Positions 47,755 to 59,520 of a stretch of DNA of 64,000 nucleotides are shown here, piece by piece (positions within the stretch are counted from its first letter, which is position 1; each line of letters begins with the position of its first letter). Made by a program: the position numbers and the translations under genes. A model generated the notes under the pieces. That model saw only the letters and a program-made list of their open reading frames with translations. It was not told the origin of the DNA and searched no databases. The stretch is from Acanthochlamys bracteata. Lineage: Eukaryota > Streptophyta > Magnoliopsida > Pandanales > Velloziaceae. The stretch covers positions 5,833,001-5,897,000 of the forward strand of contig CM034126.1 of assembly GCA_019914995.1 (NCBI GenBank). Direction: 5' to 3'.

Positions 47755-50700
47755 ATGACTAACATTGTTCCTATAGCTTTTGAAGGTAGATCTTCCAACA
47801 TACCACCACTCTTTGATGGAACGAACTATGGCTACTGGAAAACAAAAATGACAATCTTCATTCGAGCACAATACTTCACACTCTGGAAGATCATACGCGA
47901 TGGACCAATCGTGCAAACTAAGGCCGGCCCAGATGGAATACGAATTCTAAAGACAGAACGTGAACACAACGATGAAGACAACAAGCTTATATCAATGAAT
48001 GACAAAGCCATAAATCTTCTCTACTGCGCACTAGATCCAAATGAGTTCAACAGAATCAGCGTTTGCAACACTGCAAAAGAAATATGGGATCAACTAAAAA
48101 TAACACATTAAGGAACCACACAAGTCAAGGAAACCAGAGCAAACCTACTCATGCATGAGTATGAAAACTTCAAAATGAATCGAGGTGAGTTCATTACTCA
48201 AATGTTTACTAGATTTACTAACATCACAAATCCTCTGAAGAATTTAGGAAAGGTCTTCAAATTCGAAGAGCTGAAATGGAAAATACTAAGAGCTGTGCTA
48301 CCAACCTTTGGATCAAAAGTAGATGCCATAGAGGAAAATTCAACTTTTCCTCAAATGTCTCTGGATGAACTAATTGGCAAACTAATGGCCAAAGAACTAT
48401 AATTAAAGAAATCTGATGAACGTCCTGAAGGGATTGCATTAAAAATAAATGACCAGCAGGTAAGTGATTCCTCCTCTGATGAAGATATTGCACTCTTAAC
48501 CCGAAAAGTTAAAGGTTTTCTCAGAAGAAACAAGTTTAGAAAAAGAAGGGGTTTTGGGAGAAATAATAAAGGAGAAGACAGACAAGACACAAATTGCTTC
48601 AACTGCAACAAATCAGGAAATTTCAAGAACGAATGTCCCTTGCTCAAGAGATCGAAAAATAAAGACGCAAGAAGGAAACGAGCTATGGCAGCCTGGAGCG
48701 ATAAAGATGAAAACTCATCAGAAGACAGTCAGACTGAGACTGAGAAAAATGAAGAGGGCAACTTATGTCTGATGGCAGATCATGAAGATACTAATGAGGT
48801 AAACTCTGCTGACTATGATGACTTTAACGAAGAATTACAAGATGTATTTGATGAACTATATGTAAAATATCTACATGCTAAAATTGATTGCAAAACTATG
48901 AAAGTATGCATGCATAAATTTAAGAATGAAAACGAATGCCTAAAGAAAGAAATACTTGCACTAAAAAATGCTTTAGAGGACAAGACTGATGCAATAAAAT
49001 ACACACTGCATGCTGATTATGACTATATGAACTCCAAGCTATGTGCACTACATATTGAAAATAAGCGTCTGATGCAAACTAATAAAAAGCTACATGTTAA
49101 ACTAAATGAATGTAAGACTGGTAAACTGACAAGTTGCTCAAGTATAGACATGATAAAGAAAATTGCTGAACTTGAAGAGTTAAATAAAGCACTGAGTCAA
49201 GAAGTAGATAAACCGTCATATCCCACCAATCCAGATCTTAAGCCATTCATGAATGATTATACTAATATGTACGTGAAAGAGAGCAAGCTGAAGGAAGAAA
49301 ATCAAATACTGCTTCAAGAAAACAAAAGTCTGCAAAGTAAGAATCTCGATCTTGAAGCTTCACTCGCAAAATTTGTGAAAGAAAAAAATAGACGTGATGC
49401 AATACTGGGAGCTCAACGCAGCACATACAGAAAAGAAGGAATAGGATTTGTACCAACATCTAAAGCAACTGGTAAACAAATCTCAAGATATGATGATCAG
49501 CCCTCTACCAGTTACACAAGTATGTTGACAGCAAGAGTGCAGAACAAGATAAATTTAGTGTCCAAAGCATGCACAACAAATGAATCATATTCCATAACAC
49601 CTTTTATCAAATGTTTCCATTGCGGTAGAAAAGGTCATAGTATTAATTCTTACTGGTATAAAAAAAACACCAATAAAATAAAAATAATATGGGTTCCAAA
49701 ATGAACACTTAATAGTACTAACTCTCTAGGACCCAAAGAAATTTGGGTACCTAAACACTGAAATTTTTTTTAGCAGGAAGGAGAAAAGCCAACCCAACTG
49801 AAATATAGCAAATATTATTTGGACAACGGGTGCTCAAGACACATGACAGGAAACGAAAAATGTTTTAGTAGTTTGCAAAAACAATTCGGTGGAAATGTAA
49901 TTCCTGGTGACAACAGTAAGTGCAAAATAATATGTGTGAGAAAAATAGATAATCCCTTATCTCTCTGCATAGAAAATATTCTTCATGTTAAAGGATTAAA
50001 ACATAACTTAATAAGCATAAGTCAACTATGCGATAATGGCTTCAAGGTCAACTTTAATAATCACTGCTGTTCAATCGTTAACGTATCATTTGGAGAAGAA
50101 ATATTAAATGGAAAAAAGGGAAGGCAATGTTTATGTGCTTTATATTGATGAACTTTCTAACCATAAAATGTGTTTAGTGGCTAGCCAACAGGAAAGCAGC
50201 TGGCTCTGGCACAGATGTTTAGGACACTGCAACATCAAGATTCAACCAAAACTGTCTAAGTTAAAATTAGTAAAAAGTTTGCCTGAAGTAAACTACAGTT
50301 TGGACGAACTATGTGATGCATGTATTAAAGGAAAACAACTAAAGTCATCATTCAAGCACAAACAAGTGATAACAACTAGCCAACCATTACAACTATTGCA
50401 CATGGATTTATTTGGACCATCAAGGACAGCAAGTCTGGGAGGTAAGTACTACTATTTAGCAATTGTAGATGATTACTCTCGTTTTTGTTGGGTCTATTTT
50501 CTTGCATATAAGAATGATGCTCTAAAAATATTTGTATATTTCTTCAAAAAGATTCAAAAAAAACTCAATCACAATATCTGCGCTATAAGAAATGATCATG
50601 GTAAGGAATTTTAAAATTTTTATTTTGATAAATTTTGTGACACTAATGGTTTAACGCACAACTTCTCTGCTCCTAGAACCCCCCAACAAAATGGTGTAGT

Positions 50701-52902
50701 GGAAAGGAAAAATAGAGTGCTAGTAGAAATGGCCCGAACCATGTTAATAGAGCAAAACCTGCCAAAATATTTTTGGGCTGAAGCTATTAACACTGTATGC
50801 CACATTATCAATCGTGCATTCATTCGTCCTATTCTTAAAAAGACTCCATATGAGCTTCTAAAGGAAACAACTCCAAATATTGCTTACTTAAGAACCTTTG
50901 GATGCAAATATTGTATACTAAATAATGAGAAAGATAACTTTGGAAAGTTTGATGTAAAAAGTGACGAAGGTATTTTTCTTGATTATTCCTCAACATCAAA
51001 AGCATATAGAATTTTCAATAAACGAACCATGGTTATTGAATAATCCATACATGTATTATTTAATGAGTCTAAAAATGGGCCGAGAAGAAATTCAGAACTA
51101 GATGCAATGTCAGAAGAAGAAGAAGAGTTATTTCTATCGACAGAAATACAACAAATTACAGAGAATCAAACAGCTGACGAACAGCCAGCTGAAATAACAA
51201 AGAAAGGACAGACTTCTGGAAGTCTACCTAATCAAGCAGAAATTCATGAACAAATCAATAGACCTTTCAAGCACAGATCCAGTCATCCACGGGAAAACAT
51301 ATTGGGTGAGGTAAATGAAGGTATAAGAACTAGATCTCATTTTAAAAATAACTTTATGGAACACTCTGCTTTTGTATCAAATCTAGAACCAAAATACGTA
51401 TATGATGCTCTGACATATAACTCATGGATTATTGCTATGCAAGAGGATTTAAATCAGTTTGAAAAAAATAATGTATGCATCTTGTTAGAAAACCTTCAAA
51501 CAAATCCATCATAGGAACTAAATGGGTGTTAGAAATAAATTGGATGAAAATAGTAATATCATTAGAAACAAAACTAGATTAGTAGCAAAGGGATATAATC
51601 AAGAAGAAGGAATAGATTTTGATGAAACCTATACTCTTGTTGCACGTCTTGAGGCTATTAGAATACTACTTGCTTTTGCATGTCACAAAGACTTTAAACT
51701 CTTTGAAATGGATGTTAAAAGTGCTTTCTTGAATGGATTCCTAAAAAAAGAAGTGTATGTTGAACAACCTTCTGGTTTTGAAAACATAAATTTTCCAAGT
51801 CATGTTTACAAACTGAACAAAGCACTATATGGTCTGAAACAAGCTCCCAGAGCTTAGTATAAGCGGTTAAGCACATTTCTGATTGATAAAGGTTTCAGCC
51901 GAGATAAAATTGACTTAACCTTATTTACCTTGCATGAAGATAATGACACGTTAATTGTACAAATTTGTGTAGATGACATAATCTTTGGTGCTACTAACGA
52001 AAGACTATACAGAAAATTTTCTAACCTGATGCAAGAAGAATTTGAAATTAGCTTCATGGGAGAACTGAATTATTTTCTTAGTCTACAAATTAAACAACTG
52101 AAAAATGGCATCTTTATAAGTCAGAGTAAGTACATTAAAGAACTGATCAAAAAGTACAGCATGGAAGGAAGCAAGGAGGTAAACACCCCAATGTCTACCT
52201 TTTGCAAATTAAACCGAGATGAGACAGGTAAAGCAGTTGATAAAAAACTATATAGATGTATGATTGGATCACTCTTATATCTAACTGCTAGTAGACTGAA
52301 TATTCAATTTAGTGTGTGCCTATATGTTAGATTTCAAAGTGATCCAAAAGAGTCCCACTTGATAGCTGTAAAACGAATTATTAGGTATTTAGTTGAAAAG
52401 AATTAGGACTATTCTATCCCAGAAGATGTGAATTTAATTTATATGCTTATGCTGACGCTGATTTTGGTGGTTACAAATTTGATAGAAAGAACACAAGTGG
52501 CTCATGTCAGTTTCTAGGAAGCTGCTTGATCTCATAGTGCTCTAGAAAACAAGCTTCAGTAGCAATGTCCACTGCCGAAGCAGAATACGTAGCTGCCAGA
52601 AGCTGCTGCTCCTAGGTACTTTGGATAAAACAGCAACTTTTTGATTTTGGTTTTGATTTTAAAAATTGCCCATATTTTGTGATAATACTAGTGCCATCAA
52701 GTTCATAAAAAATTCTATTCAATATTCACGCACAAAGCACATTGGTTTAAGACACCATTTCATTAGAGAGCATGTTGAATCCAATAATATAGTATTAAAC
52801 TTTGTTAACTCTGGAAATCAACTAGTTGACGTCTTTACTAAACCTTTAGGATTTGACACCTTCTCAAAAATCTGCCATGAGTTAGGTCTATGTATAATAT
52901 AA
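47755..52902 (+). pseudogene. Sirevirus gag-pol remnant
   Basis: In order: gag (FEGRSSNIPPLFDGTNYGYW at 47780, UBN2 type); a knuckle CFNCNKSGNFKNEC near 48597 whose histidine is replaced by Asn; a long charged, helical gag extension (48640-49704) with LEEKNQ-like heptad patterns, ending in a second knuckle with its last Cys replaced by Tyr (CFHCGRKGHSINSY); protease/pre-integrase (MDNGCSRHMTG, LWHRCLGH); integrase (LLHMDLFGPSRTASLGGKYY); reverse transcriptase (EMDVKSAFLNGFLKKEVYVE); and RNase H (STAEAEYVAARS reading, then DNTSAIKFIKN). The reverse transcriptase active site reads CVDD instead of YVDD. Stops or shifts occur at about 48110, 48400, 50612, 51041, 51513 and 51855. Confidence 0.87.
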
Positions 52903-53186
52903 TCTTGCTCTGTTTTACATCTTTGTTATATACATCAACTTCAGCATATAATCAGCCACACAATAGCTGGCTGCAGTTATCAAAATGATGGTAAGCAGCT
53001 GACCGGTGACATGCTAAACACATGACCAAGCTGACTCATTTTAGGTTGAACATATTATAAACTAAACCAACCAGACAGCACTCCTCATTTCATCGTTCTC
53101 AATTCGAAACCGAAAAATTTCCTCGCAAAATCCTTATTCCGAATCCTCAAATCTCAATCCCTCAAACCCTACTCTAAATCTCTGTC

Positions 53187-54546
53187 ATGGCAAAGAAAAA
53201 CCAAAAATCACAACCAAAACGCTCCAAAATTGCCCGTGGCGAGGACGACAGATTCACTAGAAAGCAAAAATTTGAGAAATACAGTCGGCAGCTGGCGATC
53301 CCGATTTTGACTCGGCGAGCATAAATTTTGATGATTTCAACTACTTTGGCCTAGAAGTGGACGAACTATTTGAAGCACAAGGTTGGCTGTCATTCAACGA
53401 TTGACCCGGAGATTCTCTGAAGAATGCGTCCGAGTCTTTTATGCAAACCTCCATGAAACCGGAAATTCCTCTGTCCAGACCATGGTAAATGGTATGGAGA
53501 TAAATCTGGAGGCGTGGTCCATATCCCTGATGCTTGACATACCCTACACAGAAGAAATGCCGCCCGTAAGTGACTCAAAACTAAACTATTTGAAGCAAGC
53601 ATTGGACACAGACATAGTCACCAAGCATCAATACGACTTAGCTGCTCACCTACCTCTGCTTCCGAGAGCTCTGTGCCATATTATTTCAAAGATGATAGTC
53701 GATCGGTCTGGCAGTCACAATATCATCACCACTTATGATGCATTCTTACTGTGGAGGTTAGCAAAGAAACTTCCCATTAATCTCTGTTAGGTGATGCTGC
53801 ACTACATGATTAGAATATCTAAATCTGGAAGCAAGCACCTTCCATATCCCCATATCATTTGTGGAGTATGCAGCCTTGAGACAGTGCACATGGGGACACT
53901 ACAAGTGAAGAAGATGTTTAAGCTGGATGCAAAATTTCTGAGGGGAATTACAGAGATAAAAGAGAAATCCAGAGACACTCAAGCTGATCCTCTGATCAAT
54001 ACAAATGCAGCCCTGGCTCCTCTAACAGAATGCCTCACCAACATCCGTAATGCAATCCTGGAGCAAATTAAGGAAATCAAGAAGCTCAATATTACCTTTG
54101 AACAGCTCAATGATGCTATTTGTCAGCCAGAGCATTTCACAACTAAAACTGCACAAGAGAACACCAAAATAGAAAGTGCCAAGGCTCAAGAGCATGCAGA
54201 GGAGGATGCACCCAATTCAGATCCTCCACAGATGGACACAAGCAGAAATAAAGAATCTGCAATCCCTGAAATTGCCACTGAGCATCCTATGTATAAGGAG
54301 TCACCCACTGAATACACTATCCAAGCAGCCTCAGAAGAAGTGGATCATGAAACTGAGTCACTGGCCATTACTGTCTATGTAGCCCCAGCAACTCTGCAGG
54401 ATGATCTCTTGTCTCAAGCAGCCCCAATAGAAAGTTCGTCTGTAGCTCCAACAGAAGCACATTGTGATCCTCTCACCACACAACCTCTTTCTTCTGATCC
54501 TCCATCATCACACTCAAACATTCCCAGCCTATTCCTCAAACGCTAA
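53187..54546 (+). pseudogene. Extra ORF downstream of pol (Sirevirus ORF3, function unknown)
   Basis: It begins at ATG 53187 with a basic stretch (MAKKNQKSQPKRSKIARG). After frame breaks near 53320 and 53400 it continues in the frame of 53383-54546. The middle part (VNGMEINLEAWSISLMLDIP, ITTYDAFLLWRLAKKLP) resembles the plant-transposon-associated domain found in such third ORFs, sometimes called env-like. The later part is Gln/Glu-rich and may be coiled-coil, followed by a Ser/Pro-rich tail. I see no clear signal peptide or membrane anchor, so an envelope role is not supported. A stop at 53788 separates two halves. Confidence 0.7.
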
Positions 54547-54912
54547 AATCTAAAACGAAGGGCTCACAAATCTATCTCTAGCTCCCAAGCCTTTTTAGAT
54601 GATGATGTAATGATTCTTCCCCAATCCTCTGCTGCCAAACTTAAACATCAACGTCCTCGACCCCTTGGTTGTAGGACATCCTCCAGACGCAAAAACATTT
54701 AGTTGAACCTTGACTAGGCTTAGCTTGTTTACTTGCTACTGCTTTTAATGTCTATATTAAGACGTTAGTTTTATCCTTTGTTATGTTTGGATGTCTGGTT
54801 GGTTGAAATTTTTATTATAACATTTTAATTATCTTTGCTTATACTGACTGTGTTTTCAATGCTAAGATTTTAGTTGTGCTATATTATTGGTACAACTTCA
54901 CCTTTTTGAGAT

Positions 54913-55114
54913 GACAAAGGGGAAGAAAAATCAGAAAAATTATTGCATGATGGCTCAAATTAAGGGGGAGCAACACATAGGTAAACAAAATAGATGCACA
55001 AGTTGAGGGGGAGCTATGCACAGGTAACCAAGGGTAAAACCAAAAATCTGATAGCTTTTGAAAACATAAATCAATAATTCTTAATTTGTTTGTTATCATA
55101 AAAAAGAGGGAGAT
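54913..55114 (+). other. Multiplied polypurine tracts before the Sirevirus 3' LTR
   Basis: Purine runs occur at about 54914-54930 (ACAAAGGGGAAGAAAAA), 54961-54970 (TAAGGGGGAG), 55003-55013 (TTGAGGGGGAG) and immediately before the LTR (AAAAAAGAGGGAGA). The last is the functional position for plus-strand priming. Repeated GGGGGAG tracts in this place are a known Sirevirus feature. Confidence 0.7.
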
Positions 55115-56598
55115 TGTTTGAACTATCAAGTTAATTTTGATGATAATAAAGAATTAAGAATTATGATTTATATTGGACTAATAACTTGAAATCAAGTTCT
55201 GCAGGATTAGACAAATCAAAATTATTTTACTTACGGCAGACAATAACAATCATTAAGCAGCCAACTGTTATACTATTATAAATCAAACAGCATACAGAAT
55301 AGAGGATTCATTAGTCACATTACAGTTAGCTGCTTAACCGCTGAAGCATGCGAAGACTTCTCTGTATCACCCAAAACAGAGTATTGGGTTCAACAATAAC
55401 AAAACTTTAGCTCAAGCTCTTTATTTCAAAAATCTTTTAGACTCACAACTCACTGAAGCAAATCAGATACAAGATCCACAACGAGCAAAAATTCTTCCTC
55501 TTCACAAAAAGGAAAAGTTCAGCGATCAAGAAAAAAAGCAAATTATACAGATGAGTTAGACTGATCAAGTCAAGACTGGGAAGTCAAACAAATCCAAAGC
55601 AGTCAATCTGGGATGCATTTAATATGGACAAGCCAACTCAGCTCTAATATTTCAGACAGCAACTTAGCTAAATTAAGTTCATAATCACTGGCAGATAAAT
55701 TCAAATTTTTTCTATACTGCATTTAATGCCATGAAAATATTGCACAAAGATAGCCGAAAGTAATCGTGGAAGCGGTTGATTAACCGCTAGACAAACTGCT
55801 CCCTTTCTGGCATGAAGGTTTACCAATACAAAAGAGCGCCAACGGCAATCTTCTTCAACGAAAAAATCGCCCTGCATAGAGATGAAATTCTGTAAGAAGG
55901 GAGATAAAGCAACAAAAATAGAATAGAGAGAATAGAAGACGAACAAAGACATACAATAACTCAACAGCTCTACTTAAGCAATTGAAATTCTGCTGTTGAT
56001 CATACTGAAGATATCTCTCTCAGCAACCTTTCTGATCATCTCATTAGAAAAACTCCGTGAACACTTAATCATCATGAGATAGATCTTGTGCTCAACCTCT
56101 ATTTACTTTCTTGTAACTTCTTACTGACTTTGTGATAGAGGTGCTGCGGGCAGCGGATAAGAAAGCTCAGGTGGAATTTGGTGAAAGTTTTTAAACTTTA
56201 TAATAGAACTAGCATATTAGCCAGAAAGACAGTAGTGCCCAGTAGGCTGTGAGGGATTATCTTGATGAAAAAATCCGGTGAGAATAAATGTGTTTGGTGA
56301 AGCACTTTATTTTTTGTATATATGTAGCTTATTAAAGGTTTAGTGAAGTTTTGGCTCTGGTGATAGAGCGTCCGTAGATGTAGGCAAAAAAGTTTTAACG
56401 AAGCACGTTAAATATTCTGAGTACTATCCTCTTTACCTAAGTTAGCAAATATCTAGCACTCTCTGTTTGCAGGTTACATAATTGACTCAGCCGGCTGTAA
56501 GCCTGCTGTCCGTAAGATAACTAAATTTTACGAAAATTTTTATTTATTAACTCAATTCACCTCTCACCTCTTGAGTTAATCTTATAGGAGAACTAAAA
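55115..56598 (+). repeat. 3' LTR of the Sirevirus element (1484 bp)
   Basis: It begins TGTTTGAACTATC and ends GGAGAACTAAAA; the final CA has become AA. It matches the 5' LTR along its whole length with scattered, mostly transition, differences. TAATA follows directly. Confidence 0.92.
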
Positions 56599-56733
56599 TA
56601 ATACATTGAGAATGCCTTCACGGATTAATTGCAATAAGCTAAAGTAAAATTAGAGAATGCAAAATTGAAAACAAATTCATCCGTTTAACAGAACTCCTAA
56701 CTTTCCAATTGCATACAGTTCAGATGCGGCTAG

Positions 56734-57621
56734 TTACACTGCAAGCATGGGATAACATTGATCGCTGATGCCTCCACTGAGCTGTCTGGACGAAGCTGGC
56801 GATTGCATTGCAGTCTTTGCAGAACGTCCCTCTCTGATCTTGGCAAGAAGAGAAGGGATACCGTCCTTGCACGCTTCTTTGATGCCGTCGAATTGCGGAT
56901 CGAAGGTCAACTTGTGCAATAAACGGAAGAAGGTAAGTACGAACTCCAGCACGTTGTTGTCTTCATCTCCACCCGTCTCTGCAAACGACCTCTTCTTCGA
57001 AGTTGAACTGTTTCGTTCTTCGTTCACCGCCTTCTTTGCACCGAAGTTGAAGTAGTTGTAAGGCGATATGTCAAACAGGTTGCCTGCATTCTTCTTCTCC
57101 CAGACTTCAGGCGAGTCATCGAGCAACAAGATTAAAGACTCATGCTCTGGGATGATATCCAGAGTCTTTTTGCCTACTACAGGGCAGTCTTCTCTCGAAA
57201 AGATTCTCCTCGAGAAGTAGCCAACGCCGGTAGGATCAAGAAGGCACGCCATGGAGTTAGCGTAAGCAGCGTCACCGTGGGTGTAGATATAGACATCAGC
57301 GAACTCGCTAAGCTCCTGCACAAAGCGGCGAGCACCAGGGCGGAGCTTTGTTGCGAAGTAATTGTAGAAGCGGCTGCCGCCATTGTTGTTGCAAGGAAAG
57401 CGAACGGAGAACATATCTTGGGGATGGCCGGCGCTGTCGAAGAGATCCATCTCGGCAGGAGTGAGTTGTTCTTCTTCGGTCGTGTGAAGCAACGTATGAT
57501 CGAGGTCTAACACCACCACAAGTCTCCGTTGACGAAGGAGACGAGAGAGGCTTTGCTGTTTCCGATCTACCATTGTTTGCTGAGTACAAGAAGAGGAAGA
57601 AGAGAACCCCTTCGTCTCCAT
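56734..57621 (-). CDS. FCP1/SCP1-type RNA polymerase II CTD phosphatase-like protein, 295 aa
   Basis: A single exon encodes 295 residues. An N-terminal Ser/Gln-rich stretch leads to the catalytic motif VVVLDLDHTLLHT (DxDxT, nucleophile Asp39 and acid/base Asp41), then the FCP1-homology fold: KLRPGARRFVQELSEFADVY, YTHGDAAYANSMACLLDP, RRIFSREDC and the second acidic motif LLLDDSPEVWEKK. This HAD-family fold removes phosphate from Ser/Thr of the polymerase II C-terminal domain in the nucleus. It resembles plant CPL4-like proteins but ends after about 295 residues without a visible BRCT domain, so substrate preference is uncertain. The frame is undamaged. A TATA box lies about 135 bases upstream. 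The gene starts 136 bases beyond the Sirevirus. Confidence 0.92.
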   Translation of the reverse strand: METKGFSSSSSCTQQTMVDRKQQSLSRLLRQRRLVVVLDLDHTLLHTTEEEQLTPAEMDLFDSAGHPQDMFSVRFPCNNNGGSRFYNYFATKLRPGARRFVQELSEFADVYIYTHGDAAYANSMACLLDPTGVGYFSRRIFSREDCPVVGKKTLDIIPEHESLILLLDDSPEVWEKKNAGNLFDISPYNYFNFGAKKAVNEERNSSTSKKRSFAETGGDEDNNVLEFVLTFFRLLHKLTFDPQFDGIKEACKDGIPSLLAKIREGRSAKTAMQSPASSRQLSGGISDQCYPMLAV

Positions 57622-57754
57622 TGATTGATTGTTTATCTTCTCAAGATCGCCGCAACAGGAATCAAGAAACAGAGTTAAGCTTTTAACTGGAGAAGAAAAG
57701 AGATTGATAAAGAATAAATGATCGAAGGGAAGCTAGGGAAGACTCAAACTTCAG

Positions 57755-57764
57755 ATATATTTAT
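57755..57764 (-). promoter_or_regulatory. TATA box of the CTD phosphatase-like gene
   Basis: On the minus strand this reads TATAAATATA, a strong plant TATA box, about 134-143 bases upstream of the ATG at 57621. A start about 30 bases downstream would give a leader of roughly 100 bases. Confidence 0.65.
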
Positions 57765-59238
57765 AGTAGTTGTTTAGATACGTCCGCACCGTAAGTACAC
57801 GATAGTCGGTCAGGATAAAAATCCGAATCCGAATGAAGTAAATTAAAAAGCCAAAATTTACATAAATGGGCTGATAAACATGAGCCCGTTAGTGCTTTAT
57901 TTGTTGCGTGCTACCAGCCTACATATAGCTATCTGCAGGCTGGTAAACGGTTAATACTTAATAATGAGCAACGTTAACAGTACTAGAAATAAGATCTTTA
58001 TCAACTAAAAATTACTGACTAAAAATATGTGATCAATAATTTTATTAAATACCGACCGTAATAAGCGCAGTTGATAATGTTCATATATTTTTATAATACG
58101 AAAAGACACGGATGAATTGATAGTTAGTTTGTTTCCCTTTGAAACGAATTTAATGATCACAACAGGCTCTCTGGCACAGAATAATAGAAATGCTAGATAC
58201 ATTTGAGATTATCATTATTGACGTCAAATTGATCTGTTCTTCAACACCTTATACATAAAAGAGTCATGAAGTATTATTTTAAAAAAATATTCTAATTATT
58301 TTTATTTTATAAAATAAATATCATATATAAAGTTTTAGTTTTTTTTATCTTTTTTAACATTTTTTTCTTATGATTTTTTTTTATAAAAAATTTGTAATCA
58401 ACAAGTCTATAATTAAACTTATCTCTTTATTTTCTTCATCACAAAAGAAATCAAAGAATAAAACAAAAAGCGCATTCTTTTTTAATTTATTATTCTTTTT
58501 AAATGTGTTATGGATAGAACCAATGATTTGTTCTCCCTGCAGCTGATCTTTTCATCCTGCAGTTCTATCGACGATCTCTTTCAGAGAATACGATCTTCTT
58601 CTCTGTTTTAGTGCGCATGATCTCTTCAATCGAGCATGATCTTCAACAACAATAGCATTTTCCACACACGATCAGCAGAATGTCGAATCAGTATTTTCAC
58701 TTATCGATTGCTATTCTGGACTTCGCGCTGTCAACCATGCGTGATCTTTTCTACTAGTTCTGTGTGTTTTCAGCAGCACATGATTGCTTCCCTTGCAAGT
58801 GATGGCGATATCTGCCTTGCTGATTTTTGCTCATGACTCTCCTTGCAATCAACTGAATACAATTGCTTCTTTTAAGCTCAATCAATCGTTCATATGACTC
58901 TATTTTCTACTATTGTTTATTTCACGAGCAAGCAGCTGAGCGCTGATCTTTATTCCTGATTCCTTTTGCGATCAATCGCGCGCAAACTCTCATGTCAAAA
59001 AAGGATTATTCATTCGTCAACGCAAATACGCGTTTGATATTTTATGTGATTTTTTCATAGGAAAATTTCATGTAACTTCTCATTCTATGACTATTGCTTT
59101 GCGAGTTCAAGTTACTGACATTTTCAGCAATCACTCGTAGGTGATACCTTTTCTGGTCTTCGAGCCAAGTTAGGTGTCGTCGAATACTTTCCTGCATCTC
59201 CAACTTAATAGAGGAATTAGAAAAGATTATAATCATCT
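57765..59238. other. Intergenic DNA with GATC-rich patch
   Basis: The phosphatase promoter takes the first part, and 58250-58500 is AT-rich. At 58530-58960 many short GATC-containing words (GCATGATC, TGATCTTTT, CGATCTCTTTC) recur irregularly; this looks like old repetitive or transposon-leader DNA, with no coding content I can assign. I see no gene up to the transporter relic. Confidence 0.45.
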
Positions 59239-59520
59239 TTATTTTTCCACTTCCTCGAACTGTAGCCCTTTACTGGTACACTGAAGAAGATGAGTACGAG
59301 AGCCAACCCCGAAATGCAGCAGAACAGAAGGAAAGTCCAAGCCGTAGCTAGAATTTATGTCAAGCTAAGGAAGGTTTGTGACGCTATAAGGTCAGAAACC
59401 CAGTTTGATACTACCGCCATTATGCCACAAATATTGCGGTACTTTAGAGGATAGTTTCCGAGTTTACGATCCACGGCACGCTTCCCATGCCCGGGGAGTA
59501 TGAGTTATATAACCTCCAAG
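59239..59520 (-). pseudogene. Inositol transporter (INT4/INT2-like) C-terminal relic
   Basis: On the minus strand, short stretches in shifting frames match the end of a major-facilitator inositol transporter: SPGMGSVPWIVNSE, then after a one-base shift YPLKYR and SNWVSDLIASQTFLSLT, then a stop, then TAWTFLLFC, and after another small deletion KGLQFEEVEK followed by a stop. Intact INT proteins move myo-inositol with protons across the plasma membrane. The stop and frameshifts exclude function. Only about the last 90 codons remain and the twelve-helix body is absent. A sugar-transporter relative is possible, but KGLQFEEVEK favours the INT family. Confidence 0.8.

Larger units (their letters stand above)
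46209..56598 (+). mobile_element. Sirevirus-type Ty1/copia retrotransposon, full length (10.4 kb)
   Basis: Two LTRs of exactly 1484 bp (46209-47692 and 55115-56598) enclose gag, pol and an extra downstream ORF. A perfect 5-bp target duplication, TAATA, flanks it (46204-46208 and 56599-56603). The primer-binding site TGGTATCAGAGC begins at 47695. Several polypurine tracts of the AGGGGGAG type precede the 3' LTR. Long LTRs, a long gag with coiled-coil character, an ORF after pol and multiplied polypurine tracts are the known hallmarks of Sireviruses. Many in-frame stops show that it no longer encodes functional proteins. Confidence 0.93.

Noticed and set aside
57142-57510. Plus-strand 122-codon frame over the phosphatase-like gene
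   Set aside because: Antisense shadow; the minus frame carries the catalytic DLDHT motif.
58530-58960. Irregularly repeated GATC-containing words, considered as an array or CRISPR-like repeat
   Set aside because: Spacing and sequence of the repeats are irregular, there is no constant repeat unit, and the genome is eukaryotic.
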